DNA of 64,000 nucleotides from JAUYQR01 sp050632395. GTDB lineage: Bacteria > Pseudomonadota > Alphaproteobacteria > Rhodobacterales > Rhodobacteraceae. Positions 26,183-33,893 of the stretch are shown here, piece by piece. Where the stretch lies: positions 806,001 to 870,000 of the forward strand of contig NZ_CP192600.1 of assembly GCF_050632395.1 (NCBI RefSeq). The letters are read 5' to 3'. Within the stretch, counting starts at the first letter, position 1; each line of letters starts with the position of its first letter. The notes under the pieces were generated by a model. The model was given only the letters and a program-made list of their open reading frames with translations, was not told where the DNA came from and searched no databases. Position numbers and translations under genes: made by a program.

Positions 26183-26557
26183 ATGAACCTGATCGCCCAA
26201 ATCGAGGCGGAGCAGATTGCTGCCCTCGGCAAGACCATCCCGGATTTCAAGGCCGGCGATACCCTTAAAGTCGGCTACAAAGTGACCGAAGGCACCCGTT
26301 CGCGCGTGCAGGCCTATGAAGGCGTCTGCATCGGCCGCAAGGGCGGCGCGACCATCTCTGCCAGCTTCACCGTGCGCAAGATCTCGTTCGGCGAAGGCGT
26401 GGAGCGTGTGTTCCCGCTCTATTCGACCAACATCGACTCGATCGAGGTTGTGCGTCGCGGCAAGGTCCGTCGCGCGAAACTGTACTACCTGCGCGCCCGC
26501 CGCGGCAAATCGGCCCGTATCGCCGAAGATTCCGCTTACAAAGCCAAAGCCGAATAA
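26183..26557 (+). CDS. rplS: 50S ribosomal protein L19
   Basis: Large-subunit protein bL19 near the subunit interface. The 124 residues show IPDFKAGDTLKVGYKVTEG and RVQAYEGVCIGRKGG, followed by SFGEGVERVFPLYS and a basic C-terminus (VRRGKVRRAKLYYLRARRGK). A full-length, ordinary member of the family, 11 bases upstream of rpmE. Confidence 0.98.
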   Translation: MNLIAQIEAEQIAALGKTIPDFKAGDTLKVGYKVTEGTRSRVQAYEGVCIGRKGGATISASFTVRKISFGEGVERVFPLYSTNIDSIEVVRRGKVRRAKLYYLRARRGKSARIAEDSAYKAKAE

Positions 26558-26568
26558 GGATCGCCGTC

Positions 26569-26790
26569 ATGAAACAGGGCATTCACCCCGACTACCACAC
26601 CATCAACGTCAAGATGACCGATGGCACCATGTTCCAGACCAAATCGACCTGGGGCAAGGAAGGCGACCAGATGGCGCTCGACATCGACCCGCTTGCACAC
26701 CCGGCCTGGACCGGCGGCAACGCCAAGCTCCTCGACACCGGCGGCCGCGTGTCGAAGTTCAAGAACAAATACGCCGGCCTCGGCTTCTAA
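26569..26790 (+). CDS. rpmE: 50S ribosomal protein L31, cysteine-free form
   Basis: Protein bL31, bridging the two subunits. The 73 residues begin MKQGIHPDYHTINVKMTDGT and end with GGRVSKFKNKYAGLGF. All four cysteines that hold zinc in the Escherichia coli protein are absent, so this is the zinc-independent (C-minus) form. It is the last gene of the ffh-to-rpmE run and is followed by a strong hairpin. Confidence 0.97.
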   Translation: MKQGIHPDYHTINVKMTDGTMFQTKSTWGKEGDQMALDIDPLAHPAWTGGNAKLLDTGGRVSKFKNKYAGLGF

Positions 26791-26813
26791 GCCACGCCCG
26801 ACGCAAACGCCTC

Positions 26814-26846
26814 GACGCCGCCCCCCTCGGGCGGCGTCTTGCTTTT
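26814..26846 (+). terminator. Rho-independent terminator after rpmE
   Basis: Perfect ten-base arms GACGCCGCCC (26814-26823) and GGGCGGCGTC (26829-26838), a five-base loop, then TTGCTTTTC. It ends the ribosomal protein operon. Confidence 0.8.
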
Positions 26847-27030
26847 CGGACCCTCCGCCAGAACGATCGGTTGCCGGTGCGAGCTCTGCGGAGGGCGCGG
26901 CCATGCGTCCCTGTGAACGTGCGACCGGATGCACAGGTTGAATGAAGAACCGGCCCAAGCCTGCTTGCACAGGTTCACAGGACCGCGATAAGACCGGCGG
27001 GCAAACGTGCAGGGTCTGAGTGGGTGTGGC

Positions 27031-27837
27031 GTGGCGCATATCATCGTGGTGGGCAACGAAAAGGGCGGGTCGGGCAAATCGACCACCTGCATGCATGTGG
27101 CCACGGCGCTGGCGCGCATGGGGCACCGGGTAGGGGCGCTTGACCTCGATCTCCGGCAGCGCACCTTCGGGCGCTACATCGAAAACCGCCGCGCCTTTAT
27201 TGCCCGCACTGGAATCGATCTGCCGACACCGGATTATCGTCTGCTGCCGGAAGCTGCCCCGGCAACCGGGGGCAGCGAAAACTCGTATGACCAGCGCCTG
27301 ACCGCAGCCGTCGCGGCGATGGACCCGGAAAAGGACTTCATCATCATCGATTGCCCCGGCAGCCATACCCGGCTCAGTCAGGTTGCGCATTCGCTGGCCG
27401 ATACGCTGATCACGCCCCTGAACGACAGTTTCGTGGATTTCGACCTTCTGGCCCGCGTCGATGCCGAAACGGGAAAGGTGCTCGGGCCGTCGATCTATGC
27501 CGAAATGGTTTGGGGCGCGCGGCAGCTTCGGGCGCAAGCCGGGCTGAAGCCGATCGACTGGGTGGTGGTGCGTAACCGGCTGGGTGCCCAGCAGATGCAC
27601 AACAAGAAAAAGGTCGGCGCCGCGCTGGAAGATCTGTCGCGCCGCATCGGGTTCAGGGTTGTTCCGGGGTTTTCCGAACGGGTGATCTTCCGCGAACTGT
27701 TTCCGCGCGGCCTTACCCTGCTGGATCTGCGCGATACCGGGGTCGATCAGCTGAACCTGTCGAACATCGCTGCCCGACAGGAATTGCGCGACCTCGTCTC
27801 GGGACTCAGGCTTTCGCGTGTGCAGGCCGATTTTTGA
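27031..27837 (+). CDS. mipZ: Division-plane positioning ATPase MipZ
   Basis: ParA/MinD-type ATPase that forms a gradient from ParB at the poles and inhibits FtsZ assembly away from midcell. The deviant Walker A is NEKGGSGKSTT (residues 9-19), and the MipZ-specific LDLDLRQRTFGRYIENRRAF follows; FIIIDCPGS is Walker B. About 268 residues. The start is uncertain: GTG at 27031 fits the family N-terminus, while an in-frame GTG at 27007 has the better ribosome binding site (GGCGGG). It is monocistronic after the rpmE terminator. Confidence 0.95.
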   Translation: MAHIIVVGNEKGGSGKSTTCMHVATALARMGHRVGALDLDLRQRTFGRYIENRRAFIARTGIDLPTPDYRLLPEAAPATGGSENSYDQRLTAAVAAMDPEKDFIIIDCPGSHTRLSQVAHSLADTLITPLNDSFVDFDLLARVDAETGKVLGPSIYAEMVWGARQLRAQAGLKPIDWVVVRNRLGAQQMHNKKKVGAALEDLSRRIGFRVVPGFSERVIFRELFPRGLTLLDLRDTGVDQLNLSNIAARQELRDLVSGLRLSRVQADF

Positions 27838-27979
27838 AGATCATGCTGCCGTTCGTCGCCATCTGACGGGCGCGGTCGATCTTCTTCATGCGCTTCTCGA
27901 AGGTGCTGTCACCAGCGTTGGACGTCACTTTTGCCCGGATCAGGCCGATCTTGTGGAGGAGTTCAACGGTCTTTTGCAT
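27806..27979 (-). CDS. Small basic hypothetical protein
   Basis: A 57-residue protein from an ATG at 27979 with AAGGGA ten bases upstream. It reads MQKTVELLHKIGLIRAK and continues with a Lys/Arg-rich region (FEKRMKKIDRARQM), ending NRPAHAKA. The composition (Lys, Ile, Asn) is unlike the Arg/Pro/Ala-rich shadow frames seen elsewhere here, which supports a real gene. Its 3' end overlaps the end of mipZ, tail to tail, by 32 bases. Function unknown. Confidence 0.55.
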   Translation of the reverse strand: MQKTVELLHKIGLIRAKVTSNAGDSTFEKRMKKIDRARQMATNGSMIFKNRPAHAKA

Positions 27980-28062
27980 GGTGTGTCCCTTCTGGTTCGT
28001 TGAGGACAATTTCGCTGCCAAGCGGGGCCGTTCTAAGGCACGTTAAGGTTGAATCCGGGACG

Positions 28063-28086
28063 GTTTGTTGTGTTGATTCAACAAAC
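28063..28086. other. Inverted repeat in the gap between arsR and the small basic gene
   Basis: GTTTGTTG (28063-28070) and CAACAAAC (28079-28086) form an eight-base inverted repeat with an eight-base spacer. It lies downstream of the ArsR gene and upstream of the small basic gene, both on the minus strand, so it could be an operator or a weak transcription end. No T-run is present. Confidence 0.4.
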
Positions 28087-28175
28087 TGTTTCCAGCGCAG
28101 GGGGGCAAACTACCCCAAATTTCCGCTGAAACGGCCGAATTGCAGGACTTTCTCAACAGGTGTGACGAAATCTGG

Positions 28176-28526
28176 TCAATCCTGCGGCGGTTCGACGGTT
28201 TCGGGGTCCAAGAGCTCCGCCGCAAGGAAACGCTCGAAATCGTCCAGATCAACCGCCTCGAATTGCCCGAAACCCTGCATCCAGACCGACGCCGCTTTCA
28301 ACGCATCCGGCTCCAACTTGCACCAGATCACCCGCCCGCGCCGCTCGCGGCTGACCAACCCCGCCTCCGACAGCACGGCCAGATGCTTCGAAATCGCCGC
28401 AAGGCTCATCTTGAACGGCTCGGCGACATCGGTGACCGCCATGTCATCCTCCAGCAGCATCGCCAGAATGGCGCGCCGGGTGGGGTCGGCCAAGGCGGCA
28501 AAGACGGTATCAAGGCTGGCGCTCAT
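28176..28526 (-). CDS. ArsR/SmtB-family transcriptional repressor
   Basis: A 116-residue winged-helix repressor: FAALADPTRRAILAMLL at the N-terminus and the recognition helix SLAAISKHLAVLSEAGLVSRE are characteristic. No metal-binding ELCVCDL-type cysteine pair is present, so it belongs to the non-metal or SoxR/BigR-like side of the family; the signal is unknown. A TCAACC-N4-GGTTGA operator overlaps its likely -35 element, pointing to autorepression. No obvious target gene is adjacent. Confidence 0.92.
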   Translation of the reverse strand: MSASLDTVFAALADPTRRAILAMLLEDDMAVTDVAEPFKMSLAAISKHLAVLSEAGLVSRERRGRVIWCKLEPDALKAASVWMQGFGQFEAVDLDDFERFLAAELLDPETVEPPQD

Positions 28527-28557
28527 CTTCCCTCTATCCCGCCTGCCGGGCTGATCG

Positions 28558-28573
28558 TCAACCGGATGGTTGA
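28558..28573 (-). promoter_or_regulatory. ArsR-type operator overlapping the arsR promoter
   Basis: TCAACC GGAT GGTTGA is a perfect six-base inverted repeat with a four-base centre, the usual form of ArsR operators. On the minus strand a TTGACG -35 box overlaps it, followed after 17 bases by GATAGA and, six bases later, the start codon at 28526. Repressor binding would block polymerase. The message would have almost no leader. Confidence 0.6.
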
Positions 28574-28673
28574 ATATGGGCCGAACGGCACGTTTGTCGC
28601 ACAGATCGCGGGTGCCCGAAAAAATACAGTAATACCAGATATATAGACCAAACTCTGACGCCCCTCTCTTCGC

Positions 28674-28702
28674 TTGACTCGGACACCCCTCCTCCGTAGG
28701 TT
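28674..28702 (+). promoter_or_regulatory. Promoter of the ATP synthase F0 operon
   Basis: TTGACT (28674-28679) and TAGGTT (28697-28702) are separated by 17 bases, 28 bases upstream of atpI. It is the best sigma-70 match in the gap. GAAGGGG upstream of the atpI ATG is the ribosome binding site. Confidence 0.6.
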
Positions 28703-28729
28703 CCGCCGCGAACGTGAAGGGGCTTCGAC

Positions 28730-29056
28730 ATGTCGTCAGATCCCGATCCAGACCGTCTGCGCGCGCTAGAAGAGCGTTTGAAGAAGGTGAAGGGTCAGGA
28801 ACCGCCGCCGAAGACCAACACGGTAAAGGGTTTCTCGCAGGGCGAGGTGGCCTGGAGGATGGTGATCGAGCTTGTGACCGGCATGTTGCTGGGAATGGGC
28901 ATCGGTTACGGGCTGGACGTGCTGTTTGGCACGTTGCCCATCTTCCTGATCATCTTCTCGCTCTTCGGCTTTGCTGCGGGCATCAAGACGATGCTCGGCT
29001 CGGCAAGGCAACTGGCAAAGACGGCGGCCGACAAGGCCGAGAAAAAAGGGGACTGA
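28730..29056 (+). CDS. atpI: ATP synthase protein I (AtpI)
   Basis: A 108-residue inner-membrane assembly factor for the c-ring. The N-terminal 40 residues are charged (RLRALEERLKKVKGQEPPPK), then two hydrophobic segments follow (about 48-68 and 72-92) with the family's GMGIGYGLDVLFGT between them. First gene of the F0 operon and three bases before atpB. Confidence 0.93.
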   Translation: MSSDPDPDRLRALEERLKKVKGQEPPPKTNTVKGFSQGEVAWRMVIELVTGMLLGMGIGYGLDVLFGTLPIFLIIFSLFGFAAGIKTMLGSARQLAKTAADKAEKKGD

Positions 29057-29059
29057 CGC

Positions 29060-29821
29060 ATGGCGACGACGGGCGAGGAGCATACGGGCGGGCTACAGAT
29101 CCATCCGATGGACCAGTTCATCGTCAAGCCGCTGTTCGGCGACGGCCCGATCGAGTGGTATACGCCTACGAACGTCACGCTCTGGATGGGCATCGCCATC
29201 CTTGCGATGGTGGCGCTGCTGGTCCTGTCCACCCGCCGCCGGGCCATCGTGCCCTCGCGCGGCCAGTCGGTGGCGGAACTGTTCTACGGCTTCATCCACA
29301 ACATGGTTGAAGAAGTCGCCGGCCACGACGCGCTGAAATTCTTCCCCTACATCATGACCCTCTTCATGTTCGTGTTCCTGTCGAACATGCTGGGCCTGAT
29401 CCCCACCTCGTTCACCACCACCTCGCACATCGCCGTCACCGCGACGCTGGCGCTTTTGGTGTTCTTCACGGTCACCATCGTCGGCTTCATCCGCAAGGGC
29501 CCCGGTTTCCTCGCGATGTTCTGGGTGTCGTCCGCGCCCCTCGCGCTACGACCGATCCTCGCCGTGATCGAGATCATCTCCTACTTCGTGCGCCCGCTGT
29601 CGCACTCCATTCGTCTTGGCGGCAACCTGATGGCTGGCCACGCCGTCATCAAGGTGTTCGCTGGTTTCGCGGGGGCGATGGGTGTCGCCTCGGTCGTTCC
29701 GATCGCCGCGATCATGGCCATCTACGGTCTGGAAGTGCTGGTTGCAGCGGTTCAGGCCTACGTTTTCACCATTCTGACCTGCGTGTATCTGCGCGACGCC
29801 GTCGGCGAAGCACACCACTAA
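29060..29821 (+). CDS. atpB: ATP synthase F0 subunit a
   Basis: Membrane subunit that provides the proton half-channels. The 253 residues have five to six hydrophobic segments; the essential arginine is R185 in HSIRLGGNLMAGH. The N-terminal part (about 1-40) is the periplasmic/cytoplasmic lead with IHPMDQF. The gene sits between atpI and atpE. Confidence 0.98.
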   Translation: MATTGEEHTGGLQIHPMDQFIVKPLFGDGPIEWYTPTNVTLWMGIAILAMVALLVLSTRRRAIVPSRGQSVAELFYGFIHNMVEEVAGHDALKFFPYIMTLFMFVFLSNMLGLIPTSFTTTSHIAVTATLALLVFFTVTIVGFIRKGPGFLAMFWVSSAPLALRPILAVIEIISYFVRPLSHSIRLGGNLMAGHAVIKVFAGFAGAMGVASVVPIAAIMAIYGLEVLVAAVQAYVFTILTCVYLRDAVGEAHH

Positions 29822-29865
29822 GGTCTGAACTCACACTCTAGCCAATTCCAAAAAGGAGCTACCAA

Positions 29866-30102
29866 ATGGAAGGCGATATCGCAGAAATGGGCAAGTTCAT
29901 CGGCGCCGGTCTGGCTACGATCGGTCTCGGTGGCGCTGGCATCGGCGTGGGCCACATTGCCGGCAACTTCCTGTCGGGTGCCCTGCGCAACCCGTCGGCA
30001 GCCCCCGGCCAGATGGCCAACCTCTTCGTCGGCATCGCATTCGCCGAAGCACTGGGCATCTTCTCGTTCCTGATCGCCCTCCTGCTGATGTTCGCCGTCT
30101 GA
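29866..30102 (+). CDS. atpE: ATP synthase F0 subunit c
   Basis: Proton-carrying ring subunit: 78 residues, two transmembrane hairpin helices. The Gly-rich first helix contains GLATIGLGGAGIGVGH, the loop RNPSAAPGQM, and the second helix carries the essential carboxylate E61 in AFAEALGIF. An AAAAGGAG ribosome binding site precedes the ATG, fitting the high copy number of c. Confidence 0.98.
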   Translation: MEGDIAEMGKFIGAGLATIGLGGAGIGVGHIAGNFLSGALRNPSAAPGQMANLFVGIAFAEALGIFSFLIALLLMFAV

Positions 30103-30121
30103 TCCTTCGGACCTGACTTTC

Positions 30122-30143
30122 GGGCCAGTCGCACGGCTGGCCC
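30122..30143 (+). other. Intercistronic hairpin after atpE
   Basis: GGGCCAG (30122-30128) pairs with CTGGCCC (30137-30143). It sits between atpE and the b' gene and lacks a T-run. Such hairpins can protect the upstream c-subunit message, which is needed in excess; this role is inferred. Confidence 0.45.
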
Positions 30144-30172
30144 CGGTTCCCTGGGCTTGAGGAGACGACGAC

Positions 30173-30697
30173 ATGGCTACCGAGGCACATGGCGAGGCGG
30201 GAAAGGCTGTGGGCATGCCCCAGCTGGATTTTTCCACTTGGCCGAACCAGATTTTCTGGCTTCTGGTCACGCTCGTCGTGATCTACTTCGTGCTGTCCCG
30301 CATCGCCCTGCCACGCATCGGCGCGGTTCTGGCGGAACGCAAAGGCACCATCACCAACGACCTCGCCGCTGCTGAAGAGCTGAAGCTCAAGGCCGTCGCG
30401 GCGGAAAAGGCGTATAACGACGCGCTTGCCACCGCCCGCACCGAAGCGGCCAAGATCGTCGCCTCGGCAAAGGCCGACATCCAGAAGGATCTGGACGCCG
30501 CCACCGCCAAGGCAGATGCCGAAATCGCCGCGAAAGCAGCGGAATCGGAAAAGACGATTGCCGAGATCCGTGAAGGCGCGGTGTCCGCAATCACCGAAGT
30601 GGCGCGCGACACGGCCAAGGAACTTGTCGCGGCGCTTGGCGGCGCGGCAGATGCGAAAACGGTGGCCGCTGCGGTTACTGCCCGGCTGAAAGGATAA
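30173..30697 (+). CDS. atpF': ATP synthase F0 subunit b'
   Basis: One half of the heterodimeric peripheral stalk, typical of photosynthetic and other alphaproteobacteria. The 174 residues begin with a cytoplasmic lead of about 25 residues, one transmembrane helix (FWLLVTLVVIYFVLSRIALP) and a long Ala/Lys/Glu coiled coil. Preceded by GAGGAG. It lies four bases before the b gene. Confidence 0.95.
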   Translation: MATEAHGEAGKAVGMPQLDFSTWPNQIFWLLVTLVVIYFVLSRIALPRIGAVLAERKGTITNDLAAAEELKLKAVAAEKAYNDALATARTEAAKIVASAKADIQKDLDAATAKADAEIAAKAAESEKTIAEIREGAVSAITEVARDTAKELVAALGGAADAKTVAAAVTARLKG

Positions 30698-30701
30698 GGC
30701 G

Positions 30702-31256
30702 ATGAAACGGCTTTCCATTCTTCTGGCGCTGATCGCATCGCCCGCGCTTGCGGCAACCGGCCCGTTCTTTTCGCTGCAGAACACCAACTTCGTGGTGCTT
30801 CTGGGCTTCATCGCCTTTGTCGCCCTCCTGGTCTACCTCAAGGTGCCGGGCAAGCTGACCGGGATGCTGGACGCCCGCGCCACCCAGATCAAAGCTGAAC
30901 TGGATGAGGCCCGCGCCCTGCGCGAAGAGGCGAAGACGATCCTCGCCACTTACGAACGGCGTCAGAAAGAAGTGCAGGAGCAGGCAGACCGTATCGTCTC
31001 TTCGGCTCGGGAAGAGGCGCTTGCCGCCGCCGCCCAGGCCAAGGAAGACCTCAAGGTCTCCATCGCCCGGCGTCTTGCTGCAGCGACCGACCAGATCGCT
31101 TCTGCCGAAACCGCGGCTGTCCGTCAGGTGCGGGAACAGGCCGTCAACCTCGCCATCGCGGCGGCGGGCGATGTGCTTGCGCGCCAGATGACCGCAGACG
31201 CCGCCTCGGCGTCGATCGACGCGGCCATCGCGCAAGTGGACGCAAAGCTGCACTGA
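30702..31256 (+). CDS. atpF: ATP synthase F0 subunit b
   Basis: Second peripheral stalk subunit. The 184 residues have an N-terminal signal-like segment (MKRLSILLALIASPALA), a membrane helix (FVVLLGFIAFVALLVYLKVP) and a long charged coiled coil. Last gene of the F0 operon; the F1 genes are elsewhere in the genome. A terminator follows 21 bases later. Confidence 0.96.
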   Translation: MKRLSILLALIASPALAATGPFFSLQNTNFVVLLGFIAFVALLVYLKVPGKLTGMLDARATQIKAELDEARALREEAKTILATYERRQKEVQEQADRIVSSAREEALAAAAQAKEDLKVSIARRLAAATDQIASAETAAVRQVREQAVNLAIAAAGDVLARQMTADAASASIDAAIAQVDAKLH

Positions 31257-31277
31257 GGCACCCAAGCCAACCATTGA

Positions 31278-31308
31278 AACCCGGGACCGCAAGGCTCCCG
31301 GGTTTTTT
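31278..31308 (+). terminator. Rho-independent terminator of the ATP synthase F0 operon
   Basis: Perfect nine-base arms AACCCGGGA (31278-31286) and TCCCGGGTT (31296-31304) around a CCGCAAGGC loop, followed by a T-run. Confidence 0.88.
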
Positions 31309-31320
31309 CATGGCCGCCGG

Positions 31321-32088
31321 TCATCGCATCTGTTCGTGTTCAAACCGCTGCCGGGCAATCGCCTCGTGCTTATCGGCCCTGATCTGGTCGATGAACGACT
31401 GTTCCACATAATCCAGATGCGCCGTGACAGCCGCCTTCGCCGCCACCGGATCGCGCGCCTGCAACGCCGCGTTGATCGCACGGTGCTGGTCCAGCAACTG
31501 GTCCCGCGTCATGCGGTTCCTGAACATGACCTGCCGATTGTAAAATACCCCCTGCCGCAAAAGGTCGAACATCGACCGCAGCATGTGCAGCATGATGACA
31601 TTGTGGCTCGCCTCGATGATCGCCATGTGGAACTCGGCATCCAGTTGCGCTTCGTCCGACGGATCGCGCTTCTGGTGCGCGGCCTCCATCTTCGCAAAGA
31701 TCGTGGCGATCACCTTCAGGTCGGTCTCAGACCCCAGCCGCGCCGCCCGTTCTGCCGCCAGCCCCTCCATGTCGCGCCGGAACGAGATGTAGTCGAACAC
31801 CGCTTCCTCATGGGTCGAGAACAGCTGGATCAACGCATCCGAAAACGCCGACCCCAGCACATCCGCCACGAACACACCCGCTCCGGGCCGGGTCACCAGA
31901 AGCCCGCGCGCGCACAGGTCGGCCACCGCGTCCCGCAGGCTGGGCCGCGACACGCCAAGCTTGTCGGCCATGTCGCGTTCCGACGGCAACCGCTCGCCGG
32001 GGCGCAGGATGCCGCGCAGAATGAGCTGTTCAATCTGGCGGACCACGGATTGCGACAGCTTCTCCGTCTGGACCTTCAAGAATGGCAT
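31321..32088 (-). CDS. GntR-family (FadR subfamily) transcriptional regulator
   Basis: A 255-residue regulator with an N-terminal winged helix (ILRPGERLPSERDMADKLG, SRPSLRDAV) and a C-terminal FCD domain with the metal-site histidines and acids in DAEFHMAIIEASHN, DQHRAI and AAVTAHLDYV. Such regulators sense small carboxylates (glycolate, lactate, pyruvate); relatives next to glycolate oxidase genes exist, but no such genes are in this window. ATG at 32088 is preferred to an upstream start at 32124. Confidence 0.9.
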   Translation of the reverse strand: MPFLKVQTEKLSQSVVRQIEQLILRGILRPGERLPSERDMADKLGVSRPSLRDAVADLCARGLLVTRPGAGVFVADVLGSAFSDALIQLFSTHEEAVFDYISFRRDMEGLAAERAARLGSETDLKVIATIFAKMEAAHQKRDPSDEAQLDAEFHMAIIEASHNVIMLHMLRSMFDLLRQGVFYNRQVMFRNRMTRDQLLDQHRAINAALQARDPVAAKAAVTAHLDYVEQSFIDQIRADKHEAIARQRFEHEQMR

Positions 32089-32104
32089 GCGCGTCCCCGA
32101 TGAT

Positions 32105-32123
32105 TGGTTTGAAATTATGACCA
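32105..32123 (-). promoter_or_regulatory. Possible GntR operator upstream of its own gene
   Basis: TGGT and ACCA half-sites flank an 11-base AT-rich centre, 17 to 35 bases before the start codon. FadR-subfamily operators normally have a three-base centre, so this is only a weak candidate for autoregulation. Confidence 0.3.
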
Positions 32124-32143
32124 CAGGGGAAAAAGCTCAATGA

Positions 32144-32174
32144 AAAAGGGCCGGGGAACGAACCCGGCCCTTTT
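32144..32174 (-). terminator. Terminator of the OmpA-like lipoprotein gene, possibly bidirectional
   Basis: Perfect twelve-base arms AAAAGGGCCGGG (32144-32155) and CCCGGCCCTTTT (32163-32174) with a seven-base loop. Read on the minus strand it ends in a T-run and follows the lipoprotein gene; a T-run is also present on the plus strand. Confidence 0.85.
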
Positions 32175-32192
32175 CCGAAAATCTCAACCGGC

Positions 32193-32843
32193 TCAGGCAG
32201 TCGGGCGGATGATGATCTCGACCCGGCGGTTCTGCGCCCGGCCTTCCGGCGTCATGTTCGACGCGACAGGCGCATCCTCGCCGCGACCAAAGGCGGTAAG
32301 CCGGCCATTCGGCACGCCGCTTTCGCGCAGGATGTTTGCGACAGACACGGCGCGACGTTGCGACAGGTCCTGGTTGTAGGCTGCCGACCCGGTGTTGTCG
32401 GTGTGACCGATGACCTCGATCGTGCTGTTGGGGTACTGCAGCAGGCTCGATGCCACGGTCTTGATGTCGCTCGTCAGGTCCGGGCGCAGCGTGGCGCTGT
32501 CGCTTGCGAACAGCACGTCCTGCGGCATGTTCACGATCAGATATTGCCCGGTGTTGGTGACCGAGATGTTGGAATTCAGCGAACCGCGCAGTTCGGCGGC
32601 CTGCTTGTCAAGCGATGCGCCAACCGCGCCGCCAAGCGCCGCGCCGACGATGCCGCCGACTGCGGCCTTCGCCAGATTGTCACCGCCGCCCGAGGTGCCG
32701 GCCAGAACCGCGCCGGTCAGGCCGCCAAGGATGGCACCATTGCGCGACCGGGCATTCGGGTCATCGGGGTAGGCGTTCGGATCGACGCAGGCGGTCAGCG
32801 CCAGAACGCTGGCAGTCGCCAGGATAAGGGGGGTCTTGAACAT
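32193..32843 (-). CDS. OmpA-family outer-membrane lipoprotein (YiaD/Pal-like)
   Basis: A 216-residue lipoprotein: signal peptide ending in the lipobox LTAC with lipid-bearing C19, a Gly-rich glycine-zipper region (about 38-80: GAILGGLTGAVLAG and GGIVGAALGGAVG), and a C-terminal OmpA domain with VIGHTDNTGSAAYNQDLSQR that binds peptidoglycan. It anchors or stabilises the envelope. Monocistronic with its own terminator. Confidence 0.93.
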   Translation of the reverse strand: MFKTPLILATASVLALTACVDPNAYPDDPNARSRNGAILGGLTGAVLAGTSGGGDNLAKAAVGGIVGAALGGAVGASLDKQAAELRGSLNSNISVTNTGQYLIVNMPQDVLFASDSATLRPDLTSDIKTVASSLLQYPNSTIEVIGHTDNTGSAAYNQDLSQRRAVSVANILRESGVPNGRLTAFGRGEDAPVASNMTPEGRAQNRRVEIIIRPTA

Positions 32844-32962
32844 GTTGCTCTCGCCTCAGGGTGATGGGTCGGCCCGTGAACCGGGCTCGTGCGCACCTTA
32901 TAGCAAAGGCAAAGGATGACTTACAGCCCCCTGCCACTTCGGCAGCCTTTCGCGCATCGCAG

Positions 32963-33793
32963 TCAGCCGTCGATCCGCGCCGCCTCCCATGCCAGCATCG
33001 CGCGCTTGCGCTCCAACCCCCAGTGATAGCCGCCAAGACCTCCGTCGCGGCGCAGCGCGCGGTGGCAGGGGATCAGGAAGGAAATCGGGTTCCGCCCAAC
33101 CGCCGTGCCGACCGCCCGGTGCGCCGATGGGTGGCCGATGGCGCCCGCAATGTCGGCATAGGTCGTGACATGTCCCGACGGTATCGCCAGCAGCGCCTCC
33201 CAAACCTTGATCTGGAAGGGGGCGCCAATCAGGTGCAGGGCCGTATCGCGCCCGCCGAAGGCTGCATCCACCATGGGCCGGATCGCCAGCGGGTCTTCCA
33301 CATAGGCAGCCTTCGGCCAGCGGCTGACCAGATCGACCATCGCCGCATCGGCCCCCACCTCATCGGCAAAGCCGATCCCGCAGATGCCCTTGTCCGTCGC
33401 CATCACCAGCGCCGGGCCGAACGGGCTGTCGAACCAGCCCCAGCGGATCTCCAGCCCCGCGCCACCGCGCGCATAATCGCCGGGTGCCATCGCCTCCCAT
33501 GTCAGGAACAGGTCGTGCAGCCGCCCGGAGCCTGACAACCCAACCTCCAGCGCCGCCGACAGCGTGGTGTGCCGCTCGGCCAGCAGGCGGCGGGCATGGT
33601 CGATGGCAAGGTATTGCTGGTATTTCTTGGGGCTGACCCCGACCCACGCCGAAAACGTCCGCTGGAAATGCGCCGGGCTCATCCCCATCTCCCCGGCCAA
33701 CCCCTCCAGCGTCAGCCCCGGCCCTGCCGCGTCGATGATCTTCAGCGCGCGGGCGATGACGGCGTAGTGGTAGGCGGGTGACTGGTCGGTCAT
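32963..33793 (-). CDS. HTH domain plus methylated-DNA-protein cysteine methyltransferase (Ada/Ogt-like)
   Basis: A 276-residue fusion: an N-terminal AraC-type helix-turn-helix (AGEMGMSPAHFQRTFSAWVG, DHARRLLAERHTTLS) and a C-terminal O6-alkylguanine-DNA alkyltransferase domain whose acceptor is C243 in IPCHR. It lacks the zinc-cysteine domain of Escherichia coli Ada that removes methyl phosphotriesters, so it is a repair protein with a regulatory domain of uncertain signal. AAGGAG precedes the ATG at 33793. Divergent from nth, another repair gene, 100 bases away. Confidence 0.92.
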   Translation of the reverse strand: MTDQSPAYHYAVIARALKIIDAAGPGLTLEGLAGEMGMSPAHFQRTFSAWVGVSPKKYQQYLAIDHARRLLAERHTTLSAALEVGLSGSGRLHDLFLTWEAMAPGDYARGGAGLEIRWGWFDSPFGPALVMATDKGICGIGFADEVGADAAMVDLVSRWPKAAYVEDPLAIRPMVDAAFGGRDTALHLIGAPFQIKVWEALLAIPSGHVTTYADIAGAIGHPSAHRAVGTAVGRNPISFLIPCHRALRRDGGLGGYHWGLERKRAMLAWEAARIDG

Positions 33794-33893
33794 GGCGGTC
33801 TCCTTGGCCCGCACCATACGAAACCCCACGCCGGCCTGCGACCCGGATGTTGCGCATCCTTGCGCTGATACGGTTCGGCTGGCAGAAGAAGGC

